Origin: an uncultured Synergistaceae bacterium
GTDB lineage: Bacteria; Synergistota; Synergistia; Synergistales; Aminobacteriaceae
Direction of reading: 5' to 3'
DNA length: 5,411 nucleotides
Assembly (NCBI GenBank): GCA_937870605.1
Contig: CALMZW010000353.1
Location: 1-5,411 of the forward strand
The stretch's first letter is position 1, and every line of letters starts with the position of its first letter. Position numbers and translations under genes: made by a program. This document shows positions 1 through 5,411 of the stretch, piece by piece. A model generated the notes under the pieces. It saw only the letters and a list, made by a program, of their open reading frames with translations. It was not told the origin of the DNA and made no database searches.

Positions 1-830
1 GGAACGCCCATCGCGAGCGCCGTCATGAGCGTCAAGCCGGCGCCTTCCGAACGGGAGGGAAAGAGGAAGCAGTCGCACGAAAGCAGGAACGTCTTCGTGT
101 CCTCCCGGTATCCGTGGAAATGAATGCGGTCTTTCAGCCCCGAACGCTCGACGCGATCCTCAAGCTCCGGAAGGAGCGGGCCGTCGCCCACGACGTCGAG
201 GCTCCACCCGGACGCGTCAAGCCCGCAGAAGGCGTCGATTATGTCGGCAATTCCCTTGATTCGCGTCAGGCGCCCGATGAAACAGAACCGGAGAGCTCTC
301 GCGTCGGTGGCGTGCGGCGTCCACAGCGCCCCAGGCGCGGGAAGTCCGTTCGGAATGACGGTCGCGTTCGCGGGCAGAAAGGGCTCCATCCATTCCCGGA
401 CGGTTCCCGAGACGCAGATCGCTCCGTCGGCCTTCCGGTACGGATAGAGCCCCGCGTTCTTCGAATAGAGCGCGTGGCACGTCACGACCCACGGCACGCC
501 CGCAAGGCGGCTCGTCCACCACGCGATCCACGCGGGGACGCGCGAGTGCGCGTGAAGGATGACCCACCCCTCACGCCGGACCAGCGCCGCGAGTCGGAAC
601 GCGCAGCTCGCCCCGACGAACGGATGCTTCCGATGGACCGGGAGCGTCAGACAGCGCGGGCCGCGAAAATTCTCGTCACCGGGACGACGCTCCAACGATT
701 GCGCGAGTTTCCCCCCGGCCGAAACGACCAGGACATCATGCCCGGCCTTCGCCTGCGCGTCCGACAGCCAGAGGACGTGTCGCTCCACTCCCCCCTCGTC
801 CATTTCGGGCAGGAGGTGAACTATTTTCAT
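1..830 (-). CDS. GT4-type glycosyltransferase, 3' end cut off by the window
   Basis: A reading frame runs from ATG 830 to the edge of the window without a stop, giving 276 complete codons. I translated it by hand from the minus strand. The N-terminal half shows the typical GT4 acceptor-domain start MKIVHLLPEMDEGGVERHV (1-19, with the GG.ER loop), a central HAHSRVPAW (93-101) and WVVTCHALYS (114-123). The C-terminal half shows VIPNGLP (158-164), FIGRLTRIKGI (184-194, the donor-phosphate Arg/Lys pair R186 and K192), VVGDGPLLPELE (213-224), IHFHGYRED (236-244) and FPSRSEGAGLTLMTALAMGV (257-276). Such enzymes move a sugar from a nucleotide donor to a growing glycan; here probably LPS core, by context only. 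In the EX7E motif the first Glu is E262, but the second position is T270. The start overlaps the ELM1-like stop as ATGA. The missing C-terminus should be about 80-100 residues. Confidence 0.92.
   Translation of the reverse strand, partial: MKIVHLLPEMDEGGVERHVLWLSDAQAKAGHDVLVVSAGGKLAQSLERRPGDENFRGPRCLTLPVHRKHPFVGASCAFRLAALVRREGWVILHAHSRVPAWIAWWTSRLAGVPWVVTCHALYSKNAGLYPYRKADGAICVSGTVREWMEPFLPANATVIPNGLPAPGALWTPHATDARALRFCFIGRLTRIKGIADIIDAFCGLDASGWSLDVVGDGPLLPELEDRVERSGLKDRIHFHGYREDTKTFLLSCDCFLFPSRSEGAGLTLMTALAMGV
827..830 (-). other. ATGA stop/start overlap coupling the ELM1-like and GT4 genes
   Basis: The TGA of the ELM1-like gene (829-827) overlaps the ATG of the GT4 gene (830-828). The bases just upstream (GAATACGACTTC) contain no clear Shine-Dalgarno sequence, so the GT4 gene probably depends on termination-reinitiation from the gene before it. 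This supports a joint operon and a shared function. Confidence 0.7.
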
Positions 831-2014
831 GAAGTCGTATTCAGGATCCATTCGGCCGCACGCTTCGCCTCGTTGAAACCTGAGACTGTCGCCGAAGCAT
901 CGGGAAGTTCCTGCGCCGAACGGATCGAAGAGGGCGTCTGCTCCACGAGATACCCCCGTTCGCGGAAGCGGTCGAACATCGCGTCGAACTTCGGAACGCC
1001 GAAGACGAAGCGCGGCGGAAGCATGCCGAGCGCGGCGAGGCGGAACGCGAGGCGCTGAAGGATCATGTGGAGTCCCTTCTTCCGCCCGACGCGGAGCAGG
1101 ACGACCCTTCGCCCCGCCGTGACGGCTTCGGAAACCATCGAGACCGAGTCCTCGGTGCAGAAGATCCGGTCGCAGCGCCCGAGCATCCCGGGGACCGGAT
1201 TGTACCCGTCGGCCGACGCGAGCAGGACCATCCGGACGAAGGCGCACCCGCGAACGATGTTCGTGATCGCGTCTTCCGTTTCCCGCGACGTCCGGCGCGA
1301 TGTCGTCAGGTAAACTTCCGCCCCTGAGTCTCGCGCACGGTCTATGATCGGCGCAAGAACCTTCGATGCCCATGACGGCGTCACCGCGTAGTTCGCGTCG
1401 TCGCCGCCGACGAGGATTGCCCAGGCCGGCGCGTCCGGATTCCCCTGAGGGAATCTCCGGAGCAGCTCACCGGCGGCTTCCGCGAGCCTTTCGGGCACGA
1501 TCGCGTTCGGAGCGCCGAGCGTCGCGAGCGTAGCGAGCGTCCGACCGGATCGAACTCCGGCGGGGGCGTCATGCTCGGGAAGGATCGCGAAGTCAAACGG
1601 ATCCGTCCCGAGAACGGACGGCGTCATGATCACGCACGTCTTCGCGCCGAGCGCGCGTCCGACGGCGAGCGTGAACGGCGCCGCGGAGCTTCCGGCCGAG
1701 AGCGCCAGAATGTCGCCGTCCGCGCGCGCCCGCGAGGCCATCTTCTCCGCCGCAAGGTTCCGGAGATCCGCGAGCATGGCGTCCGCTCCCGCACGATCGA
1801 GCCATCGGATCGATTCGTCCTTCGACGCATGCCGGAGCTGTCGCGCCGCGACCTTCATCAGCAGGAAGCGCTTCATCCCCGAAAAGCGGGGGACGTCGCG
1901 CTCGACGACGTCCGCTCCGGTCGCCGCGGCGATCCAGTGCGCCACGCCGCGGCTCTGGTGCAGATGTCCCCGGATCCCGTCGGAAAGAATCACCACGAGC
2001 GAAGGTCGAACCAT
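827..2014 (-). CDS. ELM1-like (Mito_fiss_Elm1 / DUF1022) family protein, probable GT-B glycosyltransferase
   Basis: The product resembles the ELM1/DUF1022 family, named after a plant mitochondrial fission factor but common in bacteria, often among envelope-glycan genes; its biochemical activity is not established as far as I know. Starting at ATG 2014 the protein has 395 residues. Family-type features are the N-terminal ILSDGIRGHLHQSRGVA (9-25), LALSAGSSAAPFTLAVGRAL (103-122), FDFAILPEHDAP (140-151), AWAILVGGDDANY (198-209), YLTTSRRTSRETEDAI (235-250), YNPVPGMLGRCDRIFCTEDS (271-290) and SVSMVSEAVTAGRRVVLL (290-307). The last two segments resemble the donor-binding half of GT-B enzymes. An upstream in-frame start at 2128 would lie inside kdsB and adds a basic, non-homologous-looking stretch, so I reject it. 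The ATG at 2014 follows the kdsB stop by 16 bases. Context suggests a core-sugar or related glycan transferase, which is inference. Confidence 0.88.
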   Translation of the reverse strand: MVRPSLVVILSDGIRGHLHQSRGVAHWIAAATGADVVERDVPRFSGMKRFLLMKVAARQLRHASKDESIRWLDRAGADAMLADLRNLAAEKMASRARADGDILALSAGSSAAPFTLAVGRALGAKTCVIMTPSVLGTDPFDFAILPEHDAPAGVRSGRTLATLATLGAPNAIVPERLAEAAGELLRRFPQGNPDAPAWAILVGGDDANYAVTPSWASKVLAPIIDRARDSGAEVYLTTSRRTSRETEDAITNIVRGCAFVRMVLLASADGYNPVPGMLGRCDRIFCTEDSVSMVSEAVTAGRRVVLLRVGRKKGLHMILQRLAFRLAALGMLPPRFVFGVPKFDAMFDRFRERGYLVEQTPSSIRSAQELPDASATVSGFNEAKRAAEWILNTTS

Positions 2015-2025
2015 CGTCGCCGGCG

Positions 2026-2032
2026 TCCCCTT
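2026..2032 (-). promoter_or_regulatory. Likely ribosome binding site of the ELM1-like gene, overlapping the kdsB stop
   Basis: The kdsB stop TAA runs straight into GGGGA, giving AAGGGGA on the minus strand, 11 bases before the ATG at 2014. The spacing is slightly long, but no other candidate is present, and the overlap with the stop suggests coupling to kdsB. Confidence 0.4.
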
Positions 2033-2828
2033 ACTTTTCGACCGCGTCGGCCGCTGCTTCGCCCCCGGCCGTATTCTCCGGCGCGTCGCATCCGATGGTC
2101 CGGCGCACCATTTCCCGGACCTTCTCAAGATCCTCGGGGGTGTTCACGTTCGGCCCGCCGTGAGGGTATTTCGTCACGCCCACCCGGATGGGATAGCCGC
2201 TTTCCAGGATTCGGAGCTGTTCCAGCGATTCCAGTCTCGAGAGCGGCGTTTCCGGAAGCTCGACGTATCGCAGAAGAAATTCCTTTCGGAACCCGTAGAT
2301 GCCGATATGTTCGTAATACGCGCAATCCTCCGCTTCGTTCCTGCGGTACGGAATCGGGGAACGGCTGAAATAGAGCGCGTCGCCGTGACGGTCCAGAACG
2401 ACCTTGACCACGTTCGGATCGTTGATCATCGCAGGATCGTCCAGAGGGGAACACAGCGTCGCCGTCACGACGTCGGGATCGGACAGGAGCAGGTGCACGA
2501 CCTCGTCGATCATTCGGGAATCGATGAGCGGCTCGTCCCCCTGGATGTTGATGACGATATCCGTGTCCATATTCCGGGCGACCTCAGCCACGCGGCTCGT
2601 TCCGTTCGGATGGTCGGGCGACGTGAGCGCAGCCTCGCCGCCGAATCCCTGGACGGCCTCGACGATCCGCTCGTCGTCCGTCGCGACGATGACGTTCCCG
2701 AGGAGCTTCGAGCCGGTCGCGCGCTCGTAGACGTACTGAATCATCGGTTTTCCGCAGATGTCGGCGAGCGGCTTGCCCGGCAAGCGCGTCGAATCATAGC
2801 GCGACGGAATGACGCCGACCACGCGCAT
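2031..2828 (-). CDS. kdsB: CMP-Kdo synthetase (3-deoxy-manno-octulosonate cytidylyltransferase) KdsB
   Basis: KdsB activates Kdo with CTP to give CMP-Kdo and pyrophosphate in the cytoplasm, the donor used by WaaA (family knowledge). The 265-residue product carries the nucleotide-binding N-terminus IPSRYDSTRLPGKPL (7-21), ATDDERI (49-55), a substrate-region segment HPNGTSRVAEVA (73-84), the metal motif NIQGDEPLI (94-102), YFSRSPIPY (153-161), HIGIYGFR (174-181) and LESLEQLRILE (199-209). The usual length is about 250; the extra residues are an Ala/Glu-rich tail after about residue 245. One oddity is that the C-terminal motif usually read as VDTPEDLE is here VNTPEDLE (228-235), so the Asp that in E. 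coli KdsB (D235) helps hold Mg is N229. The ATG at 2828 is three bases after the upstream stop and is preceded by GAGG at 6 bases. Identification is firm; the effect of the N229 change is unknown. Confidence 0.97.
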   Translation of the reverse strand: MRVVGVIPSRYDSTRLPGKPLADICGKPMIQYVYERATGSKLLGNVIVATDDERIVEAVQGFGGEAALTSPDHPNGTSRVAEVARNMDTDIVINIQGDEPLIDSRMIDEVVHLLLSDPDVVTATLCSPLDDPAMINDPNVVKVVLDRHGDALYFSRSPIPYRRNEAEDCAYYEHIGIYGFRKEFLLRYVELPETPLSRLESLEQLRILESGYPIRVGVTKYPHGGPNVNTPEDLEKVREMVRRTIGCDAPENTAGGEAAADAVEK

Positions 2829-2831
2829 GAC

Positions 2832-4076
2832 CTACCTCGCTTCTCCCGGCCGGGTTCGCAGAGAGGCGTATTCTCCCGCGCGCGCGCGGATTTTCGCGCG
2901 GTCGAGGATTCCGACGTTCTCAACGATCCAGTCGCGCATCTTCCGCCCTTCGTCCGTCTCCTGCGAGTAACTCATGAACCCGAGCGAAACGCCGAGCCGT
3001 TCGGCCGCCGTCGCGGCGATGAGCGGCCAGATTTTGCCGATGTCGCCGATGATCGGGATGCTGCCCTCGTGCCGCGCGAATGCGGACATTTCCATTCGGA
3101 ACGGGATTTTCGCGATTTTCGTCTTCGGGAGTCCCTTGTCGATGGCCTCCTGGATCAGCTTGCTTTCCTTCTGGATGTCCTGCGCCTTCCGGAGGTTCTC
3201 GTCGAGGTCGATCCGGATCAGCGTCTTGCCCTTCAGGCTGTACGTCCCCATGCCCTTCCAGTGCGACCAGATCCCGTGCCCGGTATAGGTCTCGAAGGGG
3301 CCGTCGTGAATTTCCTGCGTCAGCGCCACGGCCGACTCGATGATGATATCCGCCTTCCCGAGCATCTGCGCCACGCGGAGGGACCGTTCGCCGACGGAGA
3401 TGCTTTCGCCGATCGCGATGCCGATCGCGCCGCCGCCGATCATCTGGGGGATCGTTACGAGCACCGGCAATCCCTTTTCCGCGCCGGCGCCGAGCATCGT
3501 CCTGCGGTCGCATCCCCAGCCCGCAACCGTTTCGAAGGGCAGACCGAGCGTCCGGGCGATGGAGAGGATCTCTTCGGCGATCGTCTCGTTGCGGAGTCCC
3601 ATCGGGTAGGCCATGTTCCCGGCCGCCTTGAGGACGAAGTGTCCCTTCGCGGTCTTGCCGCTTTCGAGCAGGGCGTCGTCGAGGACCATCTCTTCGCGGA
3701 TCCGCGCGAGGTCGGATTCGGACATCTGCGTGAACTCGAAGACGTTTCCGCGCGGCATGAAGGCCTCGTCCATCCCGACTTCGGTTGCGTCGCACATCTT
3801 CACGACATCGAGCGATCCCGCCATTTCGTGGCCGATCACCGCGGAACTCGTCGTGACGCCGTCCACGATGCCCTTGTCCATCAGTTCGGCGATCAGCGTC
3901 GTGACGCCTTCGTGGATGTTCGGGCCGCTTCCGGTGACGACGGCGATGTTGCCGCCCCGCTTCTTGACCTCCACGATCGCGTCGGCCGCCGCCATGAGGC
4001 TTTCGCGCGAACGCGGATCCAGACTTTCATGAAACTCCCGCAGCAACGAGGCGTTGACTCCTCCGTTTTTCGTCAT
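2832..4076 (-). CDS. Uncharacterised protein with a DHS-like NAD-binding pattern, between waaA and kdsB
   Basis: I do not recognise a characterised function. The chosen ATG at 4076 gives 414 residues and follows AGAGAGGG by 6 bases. An in-frame ATG at 4100 would add eight residues but has a weaker upstream site. The protein looks soluble, with no signal peptide or membrane segment. Visible features are a glycine-rich turn VVTGSGP (46-52) with H55 just after, then VDGVTTSSAVIGHE (71-84), GWGCDRR (186-192), a Gly-rich LPVLVTIPQMIGGGAIGIAIG (203-223), KADIIIESAVAL (241-252), an aromatic/His cluster THGIW-like at about 265-274 containing HGIWSHWKG, and a strand-like KTLIRIDLDENL (284-295). The order of a GSGP loop, a 'gly/val-Asp' strand, an IP..GG segment and an 'aDiii' strand recalls deoxyhypusine synthase and the NAD-binding part of LOR/SDH (ornithine cyclodeaminase-type) proteins. 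This is pattern inference only, and I see no clear deoxyhypusine synthase active-site lysine motif. It is 51 bases after waaA and 3 bases before kdsB, so a role in the Kdo/lipid A pathway is possible but unproven. Confidence 0.8.
   Translation of the reverse strand: MTKNGGVNASLLREFHESLDPRSRESLMAAADAIVEVKKRGGNIAVVTGSGPNIHEGVTTLIAELMDKGIVDGVTTSSAVIGHEMAGSLDVVKMCDATEVGMDEAFMPRGNVFEFTQMSESDLARIREEMVLDDALLESGKTAKGHFVLKAAGNMAYPMGLRNETIAEEILSIARTLGLPFETVAGWGCDRRTMLGAGAEKGLPVLVTIPQMIGGGAIGIAIGESISVGERSLRVAQMLGKADIIIESAVALTQEIHDGPFETYTGHGIWSHWKGMGTYSLKGKTLIRIDLDENLRKAQDIQKESKLIQEAIDKGLPKTKIAKIPFRMEMSAFARHEGSIPIIGDIGKIWPLIAATAAERLGVSLGFMSYSQETDEGRKMRDWIVENVGILDRAKIRARAGEYASLRTRPGEAR
2835..2838 (-). promoter_or_regulatory. 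Ribosome binding site of kdsB, abutting the upstream stop codon
   Basis: The minus strand reads GAGG, then the TAG stop of the upstream gene plus GTC, then the kdsB ATG. Because the site ends where the upstream stop begins, ribosomes finishing the upstream gene are well placed to start kdsB. This supports translational coupling. Confidence 0.55.
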
Positions 4077-4082
4077 CGCATT

Positions 4083-4090
4083 CCCTCTCT
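4083..4090 (-). promoter_or_regulatory. Ribosome binding site that decides the start of the DHS-like gene
   Basis: The minus strand reads AGAGAGGG followed by AATGCG and then the ATG at 4076. The 6-base spacing from this GA-rich site favours 4076 over the in-frame ATG at 4100. That codon is preceded only by GGAAGCGA, a weaker match with short spacing. Confidence 0.6.
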
Positions 4091-4127
4091 TCTCTGACAT
4101 TCGCTTCCGGCTTCGTTCGGGGAGGCG

Positions 4128-5396
4128 TTATGAACGCGGGTCTCCTTCGAAGCCGGAACGTATTGTACTCCACGCCCGTTCGGACGCGCCCTCGAGATCG
4201 TGAAAGTATCGCCGACACCCTTCCCGGGCAGCGTCGCGCACGGCGTCGGACAGGCTCTCCCTCCAGCGGGAGGCGAGCGAAGCCGCGTCCGCGACCTGGG
4301 CCGCTACGCCGAGGTCGCCCAGTCGCCGCGTGGCCTCGGGAAAATCCTCCATGTCCGGGCCGTGACAGATCGGGAGGCCGAAAGCCGCCGCTTCCATGAG
4401 GTTCTGCCCTCCCTTGGGGACGAGACTGCCGCCGATGAACGCGGCGTCCGCTGCGCCGTAAAGGTCGAACAGAACGCCGATCCGGTCCACGACGAGAATA
4501 TCCCAGGCGTCCGGTTCTTCCGACAGGAGCGAAACCGATCCGAACGGCGACGCAAGGACCCGAACCTCGTCACCGCGCTCCGGGTGTCTCGGAACGATCA
4601 CGAGACGCGCGTCGGGATGGTCCTGACGCAGGCGCGCGAAGGCGTCGAGCACGATCGCCTCTTCTCCGCGATGCGTGCTTCCGGCGAGAAAGACCGGACC
4701 GGGACCGGCCGGGACCATCCTCCGGGCTGCCGTTTCGTCGAAAAGCCGCCGTCGCTCCAGAAGCGCATCGATCTTGCAGTCGCCGATGATCCGTATCCGA
4801 TCGGCCGGCGCTCCGACGGCGAGGAAGCGCTCCACGTCCCCCTCGCCGCGCGCGAGGATCGCGCGGAACCAGCCGAAAACCGGCCGCCAGAAAGCGGGGC
4901 GTTTCATGATCTTCGCGAAGGTCGTCTCGGACAGGCGCGCGTTGACGAGATAGGACGGAATTCCGCGCCTGTGGAGTTCATACAGGAGGTTCGGCCAGAT
5001 CTCCGTTTCCATCGTCGCGAAGGCCTTCGGTCGAAGCCCGTCAAGAAATCTGCTGAGGATGTGCGGGATATCCCACGGGAAGAAAAAACGGGCGTCGTAC
5101 AGTCCGGTCAGCATCCGTCCCGCGATGTCGGCCCCGGTCCGGGTGGTTGTGGAAAGAGCGATTCTGCAATCGGGATCGCGATCCCTCGCCGCCGCCAACA
5201 GCGGACGACAGGTCTGCGCCTCGCCGACGGACACGGCGTGGACCCAGACGGGAGACGCTCCGGCCATCACGCGTTTCGTGTCTTCGGAGAGAAAGCCGCG
5301 CCGTTCTTCGAGACCGAGAGCGTATTTTCGCGCGAGCCACGGATATGCGACCGGGTACAGAAGCGACGCCAGAAGGCGATAGGTCTCGTACCGCAG
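4128..5396 (-). CDS. waaA: 3-deoxy-D-manno-octulosonic acid (Kdo) transferase WaaA/KdtA, probable CTG start
   Basis: This enzyme transfers Kdo from CMP-Kdo to the lipid A precursor at the cytoplasmic face of the inner membrane (family knowledge, GT30). Numbered from the CTG at 5396, the protein is 422 residues, close to the roughly 425 of E. coli WaaA. Residues 1-25 contain a hydrophobic stretch (YRLLASLLYPVAYPWLA) like the usual N-terminal membrane anchor. HAVSVGE follows at 53-59, and E59 matches the catalytic Glu (E60 in E. coli). Further landmarks are FFPWDIP (105-111), METEIWPNLL (129-138), LVNARLSETTF (150-160), GDCKID (205-210), LAGSTHRGEE (237-246), LVIVPRHPERGDE (265-277) and the nucleotide-binding segment GGQNLMEAAAFGLP (329-342). 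The first ATG/GTG in frame (GTG 5270, ATG 5267) would remove the anchor and leave only about ten residues before the catalytic motif, so I prefer CTG 5396. It sits 8 bases after AGGGG and directly after an in-frame TAG. Family certain; start less so. Confidence 0.93.
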   Translation of the reverse strand: MRYETYRLLASLLYPVAYPWLARKYALGLEERRGFLSEDTKRVMAGASPVWVHAVSVGEAQTCRPLLAAARDRDPDCRIALSTTTRTGADIAGRMLTGLYDARFFFPWDIPHILSRFLDGLRPKAFATMETEIWPNLLYELHRRGIPSYLVNARLSETTFAKIMKRPAFWRPVFGWFRAILARGEGDVERFLAVGAPADRIRIIGDCKIDALLERRRLFDETAARRMVPAGPGPVFLAGSTHRGEEAIVLDAFARLRQDHPDARLVIVPRHPERGDEVRVLASPFGSVSLLSEEPDAWDILVVDRIGVLFDLYGAADAAFIGGSLVPKGGQNLMEAAAFGLPICHGPDMEDFPEATRRLGDLGVAAQVADAASLASRWRESLSDAVRDAAREGCRRYFHDLEGASERAWSTIRSGFEGDPRS

Positions 5397-5404
5397 CTAC
5401 GCCA

Positions 5405-5409
5405 CCCCT
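5405..5409 (-). promoter_or_regulatory. Putative ribosome binding site for the CTG start of waaA
   Basis: On the minus strand the sequence reads AGGGG, then eight bases that end in the stop codon TAG (5399-5397), then CTG at 5396-5394. The spacing is normal for a Shine-Dalgarno site. It is the only purine-rich ribosome-binding-like motif placed to translate the N-terminal anchor of waaA. It lies at the extreme edge of the window, so its upstream context cannot be seen. Confidence 0.45.
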
Positions 5410-5411
5410 GC

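Noticed and set aside
114..1058. An open reading frame of 314 codons on the plus strand at the low-coordinate end.
   Set aside because: It is antisense to the GT4 gene and the end of the ELM1-like gene. The minus strand encodes a full set of GT4 motifs across the same bases, while the plus-strand product is Arg/Pro-rich and featureless.
2015..2128. An N-terminal extension of the ELM1-like gene to a start at 2128.
   Set aside because: It would overlap the last 98 bases of kdsB and adds a basic, low-complexity stretch, whereas ATG 2014 directly precedes the family-like N-terminus VRPSLVVILSDG.
2920..3795. An open frame of 291 codons on the minus strand inside the DHS-like gene.
   Set aside because: It is in a different frame of the same strand, is dominated by Arg, Asp and Gly, and shows no motif. 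It is a shadow of the larger gene.
1626..4097. An open reading frame of 823 codons on the plus strand, antisense to three genes.
   Set aside because: It lies opposite the DHS-like gene, kdsB and the ELM1-like gene, which all have recognisable protein patterns or clean starts. Its translation is rich in Arg, Asp and His with no domain pattern, as expected for the stop-poor antisense frame of GC-rich coding DNA.
4077..4127. Possible promoter or terminator in the gap between waaA and the DHS-like gene.
   Set aside because: The 51-base gap holds a GA-rich ribosome site but no stable hairpin followed by a T run and no convincing -35/-10 pair that I can see.

Overview
The window is a compact, GC-rich, one-directional gene cluster. 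All five genes read on the minus strand, so transcription runs from the high coordinates to the low ones. Two genes are diagnostic: waaA (Kdo transferase) and kdsB (CMP-Kdo synthetase). With two glycosyltransferase-type genes downstream, they mark a locus for the Kdo/inner-core part of lipopolysaccharide, so the organism is a Gram-negative (diderm) bacterium. The phylum cannot be fixed from the sequence. No mobile element, tRNA, rRNA or CRISPR array was seen, and codon use looks uniform across the genes.

Layout in transcription order: (1) waaA, 5396 to 4128, with a hydrophobic N-terminus that is encoded upstream of the first in-frame ATG/GTG and appears to begin at a CTG directly after a stop codon; (2) a gene of about 414 codons, 4076 to 2832, of no recognised function, whose glycine-rich pattern recalls the NAD-binding fold of deoxyhypusine synthase and LOR/SDH proteins; (3) kdsB, 2828 to 2031; (4) an ELM1-like (DUF1022) protein, 2014 to 827, probably a GT-B glycosyltransferase; (5) a GT4-type glycosyltransferase, 830 to the window edge, truncated at its 3' end. 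Gene spacings are 51, 3, 16 and -4 bases, with no visible terminator, so an operon is likely.

Together the genes suggest this flow: KdsB activates Kdo as CMP-Kdo, WaaA transfers Kdo to the lipid A precursor at the inner membrane, and the ELM1-like protein and GT4 enzyme would extend the core or another glycan. The role of gene 2, placed between the two Kdo genes, is the main open question. Points worth checking are its function, the likely CTG start of waaA, an Asp-to-Asn change at a probable metal ligand in KdsB, and loss of the second Glu of the EX7E motif in the GT4 enzyme. The largest open frames on the plus strand, including one of 823 codons, look like antisense artefacts of GC-rich coding DNA.
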